Shown piece by piece: positions 41,923 through 49,854 of a DNA stretch of 64,000 bases. Position 1 is the stretch's first letter, and each line of letters starts with the position of its first letter. The notes below the pieces were generated by a model. The model did not search any database, had not been told where the DNA came from, and worked only from the letters and a program-made list of their open reading frames with translations. The translations under genes and the position numbers were made by a program. Origin of the DNA: Streptomyces sp. NBC_00341 (GTDB lineage Bacteria > Actinomycetota > Actinomycetes > Streptomycetales > Streptomycetaceae); NCBI RefSeq assembly GCF_041435055.1, contig NZ_CP108002.1, forward strand, positions 4,836,001-4,900,000, written 5' to 3'.

Positions 41923-42077
41923 GCGGGAGCGTCGAATTCCCGCATTCCCGGCCTCCCGACGATGCGTCGGGGCCATCCTGATGCCTCTGTGCACGTGCCG
42001 AATTCCGCGCCCCCGTACATCCGCATCACGCACCAACTCGCATCATCTCGCCGCAGACTGCCCCGGAGGAGAACACA

Positions 42078-42923
42078 ATGAGCCGCAGTGACGTCCTGGT
42101 AGACGCCGACTGGGTCGAGGCCCACATCGACGACCCGAAGGTTGCCATCGTCGAGGTCGACGAGGACACCGCCGCGTACGAGAAGAACCACATCAAGAAC
42201 GCGATCCGGATCGACTGGACCAAGGACCTCCAGGACCCGGTCCGCCGTGACTTCATCGACCAGGCGGGCTTCGAGGAGCTGCTGTCCGGCAAGGGCATCG
42301 GCAACGACACCACGGTCGTCCTGTACGGCGGCAACAACAACTGGTTCGCGTCCTACGCGTTCTGGTACTTCAAGCTCTACGGCCACAGCGACGTCCGCCT
42401 GCTCGACGGCGGCCGCAAGAAGTGGGAGCTCGACTCCCGCGACCTGGTGGACGGCGACCAGATCCCGTCCCGCCCGGCCACCCAGTACAAGGCCAAGCCG
42501 CAGGACGAGTCGATCCGCGCCTACCGCGACGACGTCGTGAAGGCGATCGGCACCCAGAACCTGGTCGACGTGCGTTCGCCCGACGAGTTCAGCGGCAAGC
42601 TGCTCGCCCCGGCCCACCTCCCGCAGGAGCAGTCGCAGCGCCCCGGCCACGTGCCGAGCGCCCGCAACATCCCGTGGTCGAAGAACGCCAACGACGACGG
42701 CACCTTCAAGTCGGACGACGAGCTGAAGGCCCTCTACGAGGCCGAGCAGGTCGACCTGTCGAAGGACACCATCGCGTACTGCCGCATCGGTGAGCGCTCC
42801 GCGCTCACCTGGTTCGTGCTGCACCAGCTCCTCGGCCAGGAGAACGTCAAGAACTACGACGGCTCGTGGACCGAGTACGGCTCCCTGGTGGGCGTGCCGA
42901 TCGAGCTCGGCGCCAACAAGTAA
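42078..42923 (+). CDS. Thiosulfate sulfurtransferase (CysA/SseA-type rhodanese)
   Basis: A 281-residue protein of two rhodanese domains. The N-terminal domain is inactive. The C-terminal domain has the active-site loop C235-R-I-G-E-R-S of thiosulfate sulfurtransferases. Other landmarks are DGSWTEYGSLVGVPIE at the end and RSPDEFSGK in the second domain. It moves sulfane sulfur from thiosulfate to acceptors such as cyanide or protein thiols. ATG 42078 has GGAGGAG upstream. DUF1416 follows after 50 bases; the pair is conserved in actinomycetes and probably responds to the cysteine leader at 41815. Confidence 0.95.
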   Translation: MSRSDVLVDADWVEAHIDDPKVAIVEVDEDTAAYEKNHIKNAIRIDWTKDLQDPVRRDFIDQAGFEELLSGKGIGNDTTVVLYGGNNNWFASYAFWYFKLYGHSDVRLLDGGRKKWELDSRDLVDGDQIPSRPATQYKAKPQDESIRAYRDDVVKAIGTQNLVDVRSPDEFSGKLLAPAHLPQEQSQRPGHVPSARNIPWSKNANDDGTFKSDDELKALYEAEQVDLSKDTIAYCRIGERSALTWFVLHQLLGQENVKNYDGSWTEYGSLVGVPIELGANK

Positions 42924-42973
42924 CTCCGCACCATCCGGACGAGCACGACCCCCGACCAGAAGGACAGAACACC

Positions 42974-43261
42974 ATGTGTGGAGCAAAGGCCGGCGGCCCC
43001 GACGCTTCGACGATCAAGCCCGGTGAGACCACCATCCAGGGCAGCGTGACCCGCGACGGCGAGCCCGTCACCGGCTACGTCCGCCTGCTGGACTCGACCG
43101 GCGAGTTCACCGCGGAGGTCCCGACCTCCGCGACCGGACAGTTCCGCTTCTACGCGGCCGAGGGCACCTGGACGCTGCGCGCGCTCGTCCCGGGCGGCAG
43201 CGCCGACCGCACGGTCGTGGCACAGACGGGCGGCCTCTCCGAGGTGGCCATCGCCGTCTAG
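42974..43261 (+). CDS. DUF1416 protein
   Basis: A 95-residue DUF1416 protein (MCGAKAGGPDASTIKPGETT, QGSVTRDGEPVTGYVRLLDS, GQFRFYAAEGTWTLRALVPG). It looks like a small carboxypeptidase-regulatory-like beta sandwich. The N-terminal MCGA cysteine is constant in the family and could accept sulfur. It is nearly always found next to the CysA-type sulfurtransferase, as here, so a partnership in sulfur transfer is likely. A 16-bp terminator hairpin follows. Confidence 0.9.
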   Translation: MCGAKAGGPDASTIKPGETTIQGSVTRDGEPVTGYVRLLDSTGEFTAEVPTSATGQFRFYAAEGTWTLRALVPGGSADRTVVAQTGGLSEVAIAV

Positions 43262-43281
43262 CACCAGGCACGGAGACCGGC

Positions 43282-43338
43282 CGAAGGGCCGTACCCCAGG
43301 GGGTTGGACGCCCTACTGAACCGGGGTACGGCCCTTCG
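43282..43338 (+). terminator. Terminator of the sulfurtransferase-DUF1416 operon
   Basis: A perfect 16-bp stem (43282-43297 with 43323-43338) with a 25-base loop starts 21 bases beyond the DUF1416 stop. Confidence 0.8.
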
Positions 43339-43407
43339 TGCCGTCCGGGTGACGGTGCCTGCTCCCCAGGACCGGCTGGGTGGGCGAATCAGGCCTACGC
43401 TGGACTT

Positions 43408-43791
43408 ATGTACGCCCGACGCCGTCGCGCATATTTCCTGATGATGGGCGGATGTCTCGTCCTCTTCGTCTCGTCCTGGGCCTTCGTGCGGCTCTGGTCG
43501 ATTCCCGCCGCCATCAGCATGTGCGTGATCGCCATGGTCATCCCGCCCGTCGCGGCGATCGTGGCCAACCGGAAGGGCCCGGAGGACCGCTGGTGGGACG
43601 ACCCGCCCGAGGCCCCGGACCCCCGGCAGCGCACGGACAAGCAGCGGCCGGGCAAGGAGAACCCCGCCAACCCCGCCAACCCCGCCAACCCCGCCAACCC
43701 CGCCAGAACCGCCAAACCCGCCAACCCCACCGGCGATCCGGAGTCCGACGAGTGGTGGGACGAGCTGGACGGCAAGAAGCGCCGCCGGTGA
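43408..43791 (+). CDS. DUF3099 small membrane protein
   Basis: A 127-residue protein. After a basic start (MYARRRRAYF) it has two hydrophobic segments (LMMGGCLVLFVSSWAFVRLW and AISMCVIAMVIPPVAAIVA), then a charged, disordered cytoplasmic tail with a perfect NPA repeat run (NPANPANPANPANPA) and a DEWWDEL end. This matches DUF3099. The function is unknown. The NPA repeat is encoded by a 9-bp DNA repeat and may vary in length between strains. Confidence 0.85.
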   Translation: MYARRRRAYFLMMGGCLVLFVSSWAFVRLWSIPAAISMCVIAMVIPPVAAIVANRKGPEDRWWDDPPEAPDPRQRTDKQRPGKENPANPANPANPANPARTAKPANPTGDPESDEWWDELDGKKRRR

Positions 43792-43832
43792 GCGGTTCTA
43801 CCGGCGACCGGCTCCGTCGGTAACCGGTTCCG

Positions 43833-44195
43833 TCAGTAGACGAGGGCCTGCACGCCGTCGGCCATGATCTCGCTGACGAAGACCTGGGCCCCGGCGATCC
43901 GTACCCCGTCCAGGACGTCCTGCTCGGTGATGTCGCGGCGGGCCGCGCACTGGGTGCAGAGCGTGATCAGGCCGCCCGACTGGATCGACTCGATCAGATC
44001 CGGCAGCGGTGCCGCGTGCGGCAGTTCGAACTCGGCGGCCCGCCCCGGCAGGGCGAACCAGGCGGATTCCCCGGTCAGCCAGAGCGAGACCTCCACGCCG
44101 CTGGCGACGGCGACCGCCGCCACCGTGAACGCCTGCGAGCAGCGCTCGGCGGAGTCGGCACCTGCGGTCACCTTGATCACGAGCTTCTTCGGCAT
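43833..44195 (-). CDS. DsrE-family sulfur-relay-like protein
   Basis: A 120-residue DsrE/DsrF-like protein starting at ATG 44195. It begins MPKKLVIKVTAGADSAERCS, with CSQAFTVAAVAVASGVEVSL and LITLCTQCAARRDITEQDVL. The cysteines at C19 and in LCTQC could carry sulfur, as in DsrE/TusD proteins. It lies near the sulfurtransferase and MoaD-like genes but is on the opposite strand. The start was set by the family N-terminus; a longer frame reading to 44504 is spurious. Function inferred from family. Confidence 0.87.
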   Translation of the reverse strand: MPKKLVIKVTAGADSAERCSQAFTVAAVAVASGVEVSLWLTGESAWFALPGRAAEFELPHAAPLPDLIESIQSGGLITLCTQCAARRDITEQDVLDGVRIAGAQVFVSEIMADGVQALVY

Positions 44196-44260
44196 ATGCG
44201 GAACTGTAATCCTCGGGCGTACAACCTCGGCGGTGAGTGGCTGGTCAGTTGGTTGCGCGG

Positions 44261-45115
44261 ATGACGGAATCCGCGCTTCAGGTCTCGTGGGGGGACCCCA
44301 TTTTGAATCAGAACGACACCATTCCACGCCTTGAGGAAGGGCCCGTCGAGGGGGAGTCCGCACCGGATTCCGGTGCGGTGCGACGACGCCCGCGCGGGCG
44401 TACGGCCTTGATCGTCGCCGTCGCAGCGGTACTCGGGATCGCCGGCGGCACCGCGGTCGGCTACGGCGTACAGGCGGAGCGGGCGCCGACCCCGCTGGGC
44501 GCACTGTCGCAGCCGGCCCTGGCGTACCCGGCGAAGGCCCTGAAGGCGGACCGGCTGCCGGACCCGCTCCCGGCCGGGCAGGACCGCAGGGTCCGGACGG
44601 ACGGGGATCTGCGCAAGCTGATCGTCCCGAGGCCGGCGGGCTGGAGCGAGGACAAGGACGTGACGTCCGTACAGGACGGCTGGGTGGAGGTGGAGGACTA
44701 CGCGCTCGGCTTCGAGCGCGAGGACGTCATGTTCGGCCGCCTCCTGGAGTCCGGCGTCCGCCGGATCGCCGCCGCCGCTTGGAAGAAGGGCGAGTACGGC
44801 ACGGCGGACATCGCTCTCGTGCAGTTCGCGTCCGGTACGGAGACGCCGGCCGCGGACCACGCGGAGGACCAGCGCCTGTACATGCCCGACAAGGATCACG
44901 GCGCGGGCAACAACGGCGACGCGATCAAGGGCAGCCTCAACGGCCGCTACTACGTGTACAAGGCCGACCTGAAGCCGGGCTACCTGCCGATCTACCAGGC
45001 CAGGGCGATCTTCGACCGGGGCGAGGTCATGGTCGACATCCACCTGTCCGACACCCGGCCGATCAGCAAGAAGGACATCCGGACGCTGGCCGAGCGACAG
45101 CTGGAGCGCCTGTGA
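44261..45115 (+). CDS. Membrane-anchored extracytoplasmic protein, first of a coupled trio
   Basis: A protein of about 284 residues: a cytoplasmic acidic start, one membrane anchor (TALIVAVAAVLGIAGGTAVG) and an extracytoplasmic domain of about 210 residues (RVRTDGDLRKLIVPRPAGWS, DYALGFEREDVMFGRLLESG, LNGRYYVYKADLKPGYLP). I do not recognise a named family. The start is uncertain: TTG 44303 has a better GGGGGGA site, ATG 44261 is used here, and GTG 44237 is possible. The stop overlaps the next start. The domain layout (anchor, then a segment with D-L-R-K-L-x-x-P-x-P) recurs in the next two genes, so they look like diverged paralogues. Confidence 0.8.
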   Translation: MTESALQVSWGDPILNQNDTIPRLEEGPVEGESAPDSGAVRRRPRGRTALIVAVAAVLGIAGGTAVGYGVQAERAPTPLGALSQPALAYPAKALKADRLPDPLPAGQDRRVRTDGDLRKLIVPRPAGWSEDKDVTSVQDGWVEVEDYALGFEREDVMFGRLLESGVRRIAAAAWKKGEYGTADIALVQFASGTETPAADHAEDQRLYMPDKDHGAGNNGDAIKGSLNGRYYVYKADLKPGYLPIYQARAIFDRGEVMVDIHLSDTRPISKKDIRTLAERQLERL

Positions 45116-45969
45116 GCGACGACGACACCACCACACCCGCCACCACACCCGCGACCACACCCGCACCGCTGCCCGAGCCCGAGCCCGCCTCCGCTCCCGC
45201 CTCCGGTCCCGCGCCCGCCCGGAAGCGCGGGAAGCGCCGCGCGATCCTGGCCACGGGCCTGGCCGTGCTGGTGCTCGGGGCCGTCTCCGGCGCGGCCGTG
45301 TACACGAAGACCACCGTCGACGACGCCGACCGCACGGTCACGACCGAGCTGTGGGCCGGGTCCTCGCACGGCACCTCCGGCAAGGATCCGGCGGGCGACG
45401 TCTCCCGGGGCCGGGCGTCCACCGAACTCAGCAAGCTGCTGATGCCGGTCCCCGACGGGTACCGGCTCGGCCCGGACGACGGGGTGCACGGCAACGACAG
45501 CGAGGTCAGCGGCCCTGAGGCCGCCGCCGAGATGAAGGCCGCCAACCGTGGCCTCGCCGGGAAGCAGCGGCGGGAGCTGGAGAAGCGGATCGACAAGCTC
45601 CACGTCCAGGGCGTCGCCGTCCGGACCTACACGTCGGACGGGAACGACCTGGTCCTCAGGACCGAGCTGGTGCGGATGAAGGACAAGAAGGCCGTCCGCG
45701 ACCTCTACGACTTCCAGACGGGGCTCTTCGACGCCATCGGCGTCTTCCGGGACGGGCCCTCGGTCAACGGCCACAAGAAGAACGCCAAGTGCTTCCTGCA
45801 GCCCAAGGACAGCGAGCACAAGATCGAGAGCATGTACTGCATGGCGTACGACGGCGAGATGGTCCTCAGCTTCTCGGCCTCGGGTCCCAGGCCCGTCCGC
45901 AAGTCGTTCGTCGCCGGTCTGGTGAGGGACCAGCTGGACCACATCAAGTCCCCGGGGGAGTACGTATGA
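45112..45969 (+). CDS. Membrane-anchored extracytoplasmic protein, second of a coupled trio
   Basis: A 285-residue protein starting at GTG 45112, which overlaps the previous stop (GTGA). It has a Thr/Pro/Ala-rich start, an anchor (AILATGLAVLVLGAVSGAAV) and an extracytoplasmic domain with RASTELSKLLMPVPDGYRLG, two cysteines (AKCFLQPKD, SMYCMAYDG) and a Lys/Glu-rich helix. Family unknown. The anchor-plus-KLLMPVP pattern parallels the flanking genes. Translational coupling implies that the three products work together, perhaps as a membrane complex. Confidence 0.85.
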   Translation: MSDDDTTTPATTPATTPAPLPEPEPASAPASGPAPARKRGKRRAILATGLAVLVLGAVSGAAVYTKTTVDDADRTVTTELWAGSSHGTSGKDPAGDVSRGRASTELSKLLMPVPDGYRLGPDDGVHGNDSEVSGPEAAAEMKAANRGLAGKQRRELEKRIDKLHVQGVAVRTYTSDGNDLVLRTELVRMKDKKAVRDLYDFQTGLFDAIGVFRDGPSVNGHKKNAKCFLQPKDSEHKIESMYCMAYDGEMVLSFSASGPRPVRKSFVAGLVRDQLDHIKSPGEYV

Positions 45970-46883
45970 CCGAGCAGACCGCCGCCGAAGCCGAAGCCGA
46001 CACTGCTGCCGCCGAAGCCGAAGCTCCTGACGGCGGAGCTTCCGACGCCGCAGCAGCGGCTCCGCCCATGCCTCCCATGCCGCCACTGCCGCCCGTGCCG
46101 CCGCTGCCCCCGACGTTCCGGCCGCCGCGCCGGGTGCTGCGGGCCGTGGCCCGGTGGACCGTCGCCGCGCTGGTGCTCGGCGGACTGGGCGCGGGCTCGG
46201 CGTACGCCATCACCGCGAAGGAGCGCACCGACGTACCGGGGCTGGCCACCGAGAGCGACGGGCGCTGGGGGTTCCCCCGGCTGAGCCTGCCCGCGCTCCC
46301 GCCCGGCGCGCCCCGCCCGTTCACCGAGGGCAACACCGCGGAGGTCCACCACGCGGACCTGCGCAGGCTGCTGCTGCCCGCCCCGGCCGGAGCAACGGCG
46401 GACAAGAAGCTGACGGGCGGCTGGATCAGCACGGAACGGTTCGTCTCCGAGTACGAGAAGAGCTCCCGCGCCGATATCGTCGCCGAGCTGAAGGAGTCCC
46501 CTCTCCGGCACATCGCGGCGCGCGGCTGGACCATGCCGGACGGCACGTCGAGCCGGATCTATCTGCTCCAGTTCAACTCGGCGGGCTATGCCGAGGCGTT
46601 CCACGACGACCGCTACGGCGGCACCGCGACGGCGGGGGACCCGCCGGCCGGTGCGGCCCGGATGGAGCTGGACGAGAGCTGGTCGGGCGGCGGGAAGGTG
46701 GAGCACACCGCGTCCTACGTGGCCGTGGAGCCGAAGCCCTTCGGCGCCGCGCAGGTCAGGCAGGCGTATCTGGTCGCCGGTGACACCGTCGCGCTGGTCG
46801 TCCAGTCCCGCCGGGGCGCCGGGGGGACGTCGCGCGTTCCCTTCCACCAGACGGTGATCCTGCAGAACCAGCTGCTGGGCTGA
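45966..46883 (+). CDS. Membrane-anchored extracytoplasmic protein, third of a coupled trio
   Basis: A 305-residue protein starting at ATG 45966, overlapping the previous stop (ATGA). An acidic Ala/Glu-rich then Pro-rich tail (PPMPPMPPLPPVPPLPPTF) lies inside the cell, followed by an anchor (WTVAALVLGGLGAGSAYAIT). The outer domain has HADLRRLLLPAPAGATADKK, YLLQFNSAGYAEAFHDD and YLVAGDTVALVVQSRR. It shares the D-L-R-x-L-L-x-P-x-P segment with its upstream partners. Function unknown. About 100 bases later a 33-residue membrane protein begins with its own promoter-like sequence. Confidence 0.85.
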   Translation: MTEQTAAEAEADTAAAEAEAPDGGASDAAAAAPPMPPMPPLPPVPPLPPTFRPPRRVLRAVARWTVAALVLGGLGAGSAYAITAKERTDVPGLATESDGRWGFPRLSLPALPPGAPRPFTEGNTAEVHHADLRRLLLPAPAGATADKKLTGGWISTERFVSEYEKSSRADIVAELKESPLRHIAARGWTMPDGTSSRIYLLQFNSAGYAEAFHDDRYGGTATAGDPPAGAARMELDESWSGGGKVEHTASYVAVEPKPFGAAQVRQAYLVAGDTVALVVQSRRGAGGTSRVPFHQTVILQNQLLG

Positions 46884-46983
46884 GCCGCTCCGCGGCAAAC
46901 CCCGAACCGACGGGCCGGGCCTCCACCCATTAGGCTGGGACCCGGCCCGTACTGCTGCCATACCGCTCGTTCAAGGAGCTCCC

Positions 46984-47085
46984 GTGCTTGAGGCATTCTT
47001 CACCACCCTGCTGGTCCTGGTCTGTGTCGGCACCCTCGCCTTCGCCGGTCTGACCGTGAAGAAGCTGTACCAGGGTCAGCGCTGA
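46984..47085 (+). CDS. Small conserved-looking membrane protein, 33 residues
   Basis: GTG 46984, with AAGGAG 5 bases upstream, encodes MLEAFFTTLLVLVCVGTLAF then AGLTVKKLYQGQR. It is a single membrane segment with a short basic tail. Ribosome site, GC3 pattern and a TAGGCT -10-like hexamer near 46931 support a real gene although it is very short. I recall similar tiny proteins beside nitrobindin genes in Streptomyces. Function unknown. Confidence 0.7.
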   Translation: MLEAFFTTLLVLVCVGTLAFAGLTVKKLYQGQR

Positions 47086-47146
47086 CCTCTCCGTTCCACG
47101 CGCGTCCTGCCCGTTCCGCCCGCCTCACAGATCGTCTGAGCCGCTC

Positions 47147-47719
47147 ATGATCGAGATTCCGTCCGACCTCCACCCGGACCTCGTCCCGCTGGCCTTCCTC
47201 CTGGGCAACTGGGCGGGCGCGGGCGTGTCCGACTTCCCCGGTGCCGAGAAGTGCAACTTCGGCCAGGAAGTGACCTTCAGCCACGACGGCCGGGACTTCC
47301 TGGAGTACTCCTCGCACAGCTGGGTGCTCGACGCCGAGGGCGAGAAGGTCCGGCCGCTGGAGTCCGAGTCCGGATACTGGCGCATCGACAAGGACCGCAA
47401 GGTCGAGGTCGTGATGGTCCGCGACCAGGGCGTCATCGAGATCTGGTACGGCGAGCTGGCCCACCAGAAGCCGCAGATCGACCTGGTCACCGACGCGGTG
47501 GCCCGGACCGCGGCCTCCGGCCCGTACAACGGCGGCAAGCGGCTCTACGGCTATGTGAAGAGCGACCTGATGTGGGTCGGCGAGAAGTCCACGCCAGAGG
47601 TGGAGCTGCGGCCGTACATGTCGGCGCACCTCAAGAAGGTCGTCACCCCCGAAGAGGTCGCCGCGATGGCGAAGAGCCTCGGGGACCTGCCGGACGACGG
47701 GATCGCGTTCTTCAAGTAG
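47147..47719 (+). CDS. Nitrobindin-like heme-binding beta-barrel protein
   Basis: A 190-residue FABP-like barrel (DUF1794/THAP4 C-terminal type). The GxWxGxG-type signature is GNWAGAG (20-26) in LAFLLGNWAGAGVSDFPGAE. Further landmarks are GYWRIDKDRKVEVVMVRDQG and a His near the end (YMSAHLKKVV) that would ligate heme. Nitrobindins bind ferric heme and are linked to nitric oxide or peroxynitrite chemistry. It is followed 77 bases later by a Fur-family regulator, a conserved order in Streptomyces. Confidence 0.9.
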   Translation: MIEIPSDLHPDLVPLAFLLGNWAGAGVSDFPGAEKCNFGQEVTFSHDGRDFLEYSSHSWVLDAEGEKVRPLESESGYWRIDKDRKVEVVMVRDQGVIEIWYGELAHQKPQIDLVTDAVARTAASGPYNGGKRLYGYVKSDLMWVGEKSTPEVELRPYMSAHLKKVVTPEEVAAMAKSLGDLPDDGIAFFK

Positions 47720-47796
47720 CCGGCCCGGCGTTCCGCCGTCCGTTCCGCCGTCCGTTCCGCTGGGGGCGGCACCCGTACGGACCTACACTGGGGCCT

Positions 47797-48282
47797 GTGG
47801 TGAGCACCGACTGGAAGACCGATCTTCGGCAGCGTGGCTACCGGCTGACGCCGCAGCGGCAGCTTGTCCTGGAAGCGGTGGACGCGCTGGAGCACGCGAC
47901 GCCCGACGAGATCCTCTCCGAGGTCCGCCGGACGGCTTCCGGCGTGAACATCTCGACCGTCTACCGGACCCTGGAGCTCCTGGAGGAGCTCGGCCTGGTC
48001 AGCCACGCCCATCTGGGCCACGGGGCACCGACGTACCACCTGGCCGACCGCCACCACCACATCCACCTGGTCTGCCGGGACTGCGGAGACGTCATCGAGG
48101 CCGATGTCGGCGTCGTCGCGGAGTTCACCGAGAAGCTGCGCGGCACGTTCGGGTTCGAGACGGACATGAAGCACTTCGCGATCTTCGGCCGCTGCGCGGA
48201 CTGCGCGGCGAAGGCGGCCGGGCGGTCCGGGGATCCGGCGCAGTCCGCGGATCCGGTCGAGCGGTCCGCGAATCCGGCCTGA
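47797..48282 (+). CDS. Fur-family metalloregulator, Nur-like
   Basis: A 161-residue Fur protein. The winged helix is RQRGYRLTPQRQLVLEAVDA with NISTVYRTLELLEELGLV. The metal-binding dimer domain has HHHIHLVCRDCGDVIEADVG and FAIFGRCADC. Placement next to nitrobindin matches the nickel regulator Nur in Streptomyces, but zinc or peroxide sensing cannot be excluded from sequence alone. GTG 47797 is chosen; GTG 47800 is adjacent. TACACT at 47784-47789 lies seven bases upstream, so transcription probably starts at or beside the start codon (leaderless). The Ser/Ala/Pro-rich tail is not conserved. Confidence 0.9.
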   Translation: MVSTDWKTDLRQRGYRLTPQRQLVLEAVDALEHATPDEILSEVRRTASGVNISTVYRTLELLEELGLVSHAHLGHGAPTYHLADRHHHIHLVCRDCGDVIEADVGVVAEFTEKLRGTFGFETDMKHFAIFGRCADCAAKAAGRSGDPAQSADPVERSANPA

Positions 48283-48306
48283 GGGCCCGAGTCGTACGCT
48301 GGTCGC

Positions 48307-49275
48307 ATGAAGAGCCCCCTGCTGTCCCTGCCCGGTGCCGTCCCCGCCGAGGGCTGCGACGAAGGTGTCGCCGCGCACTACGGTGATCTGTTCCGCGAGC
48401 AGCGCGCCCTCGCCGACGGCTCCGGCCTCGTCGATCTCTCGCACCGGGGCGTGGTCACCGTCACCGGGAGCGACCGGCTGGCCTGGCTGCACCTGCTGAT
48501 CACCCAGCACGTCACCGACCTCGCGCCCGGCCAGGCCACCGATTCCCTGATCCTCACGGCGAACGGGCACATCGAGCACGCCATGTACCTCGTCGACGAC
48601 GGCGAGACCGTGTGGATGCACGTCGAGCCGGGCACCCAGGGCGAGCTGATCGCTTATCTGGAGTCGATGAAGTTCTTCTACCGCGTCGAAGTCGCCGACC
48701 GTACGGAGGACTTCGCGGTCGTGTACCTGCCGGCCGGGTCCATCGCCCCGGCGCCGGAGGGCGGCGCCGTACGCGAGACGCCGTACGGCCGCGACCTGTT
48801 CCTGCCCCGTGCCGCTCTGGAGGCGTACGCGGCGGAGCACGGCCCGGCCGCCGGGGTGCTGGCCTACGAGGCGCTGCGCGTCGAGGGCCACCGCCCGCGC
48901 CTCGGTTTCGAGACCGACCACCGCACCATCCCGCACGAGCTGGGGCTGATCGGCAGCGCCGTCCACCTCCAGAAGGGCTGCTACCGGGGCCAGGAGACCG
49001 TGGCCCGGGTAGCGAACCTGGGCAAGCCGCCCCGCCGTCTGGTCTTCCTGCACCTGGACGGCAGCGAGGTGCTGCTCCCCGGGCACGGCACCCCGGTCCG
49101 GCTCGCCTCCGACGGCTCCGAGGGCCGTCAGCTCGGCTTCATCACCAGCTCCGCCCGCCACCACGAGCTGGGGCCGATCGCCCTGGCCCTGGTGAAGCGG
49201 AACGTGCCGGTGGACGCGGAACTGCTGGCGGGGGAGAACACGGCGGCGGCCCAGGAGACGGTCGTCGAGCCGTAG
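48307..49275 (+). CDS. Folate-binding YgfZ/GcvT-domain protein
   Basis: A 322-residue GcvT-fold protein with the YgfZ signature KGCYRGQE (223-230). Folate-binding landmarks are LVDLSHRGVVTVTGSDRLAW and YEALRVEGHRPRLGFETDHR. YgfZ supports maturation or repair of Fe-S enzymes such as MiaB in a tetrahydrofolate-dependent way. The protein is complete at the normal family length. It begins 25 bases after the Fur-family gene and is convergent with dtd. Confidence 0.92.
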   Translation: MKSPLLSLPGAVPAEGCDEGVAAHYGDLFREQRALADGSGLVDLSHRGVVTVTGSDRLAWLHLLITQHVTDLAPGQATDSLILTANGHIEHAMYLVDDGETVWMHVEPGTQGELIAYLESMKFFYRVEVADRTEDFAVVYLPAGSIAPAPEGGAVRETPYGRDLFLPRAALEAYAAEHGPAAGVLAYEALRVEGHRPRLGFETDHRTIPHELGLIGSAVHLQKGCYRGQETVARVANLGKPPRRLVFLHLDGSEVLLPGHGTPVRLASDGSEGRQLGFITSSARHHELGPIALALVKRNVPVDAELLAGENTAAAQETVVEP

Positions 49276-49290
49276 CGGGTCCCGCCCGGC

Positions 49291-49740
49291 TCAGACGTCG
49301 ACGACGAGGGTGAACGGGCCGTGGTTCGTGAGCGAGACGCGCATGTCCGCCCCGAACCGGCCCGTCTCCACGTGCGCGCCCAGCGCCCGCAGCTGCGCCA
49401 CGACCTCGTCGACCAGGGGCTCCGCGACCTCGCCGGGCGCGGCGGCGTTCCAGGTGGGCCGGCGGCCCTTGCGGGCGTCCCCGTAGAGAGTGAACTGCGA
49501 AATCACCAGAAGCGGCGCATTCACATCGGAGCAGGACTTCTCGCCCTCCAGGATGCGGACCGACCAGAGCTTCCGGGCGAGCTGCGCCGCCTTCTCCGTG
49601 GTGTCCCCGTGAGTGACCCCGACCAGCACACACAGGCCCTCGCCGATGATTTCACCGACCACCGCGGGGCCGCTGCCCTCGCCGTCGCCGTCGGCCACTG
49701 TGACGGTCGCACCGTCCACCCTCTGTATCACTGCACGCAT
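49291..49740 (-). CDS. dtd: D-aminoacyl-tRNA deacylase Dtd
   Basis: A 149-residue DTD starting at ATG 49740 ([15 protein letters not shown]). The catalytic SQFTLYGD motif is in [20 protein letters not shown] and the cross-subunit Gly-cisPro region is [12 protein letters not shown]. It removes D-amino acids (and glycine) from mischarged tRNA. The frame is open far upstream, but the start is set by the family N-terminus. A small insertion DGEGSGPA lies in the first loop. It is convergent with ygfZ, with 15 bases between stops. Confidence 0.94.
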   Translation of the reverse strand: MRAVIQRVDGATVTVADGDGEGSGPAVVGEIIGEGLCVLVGVTHGDTTEKAAQLARKLWSVRILEGEKSCSDVNAPLLVISQFTLYGDARKGRRPTWNAAAPGEVAEPLVDEVVAQLRALGAHVETGRFGADMRVSLTNHGPFTLVVDV

Positions 49741-49854
49741 ACAGACCAACCTATCTTGGGCTGAACGGGTACAGAGCACCTCCACCGGCACCCTCGGAGT
49801 GGCACGATGCACGGAGGCGGTGCGCCGACGCACCGGTCGAGGGGATGGACAAGC

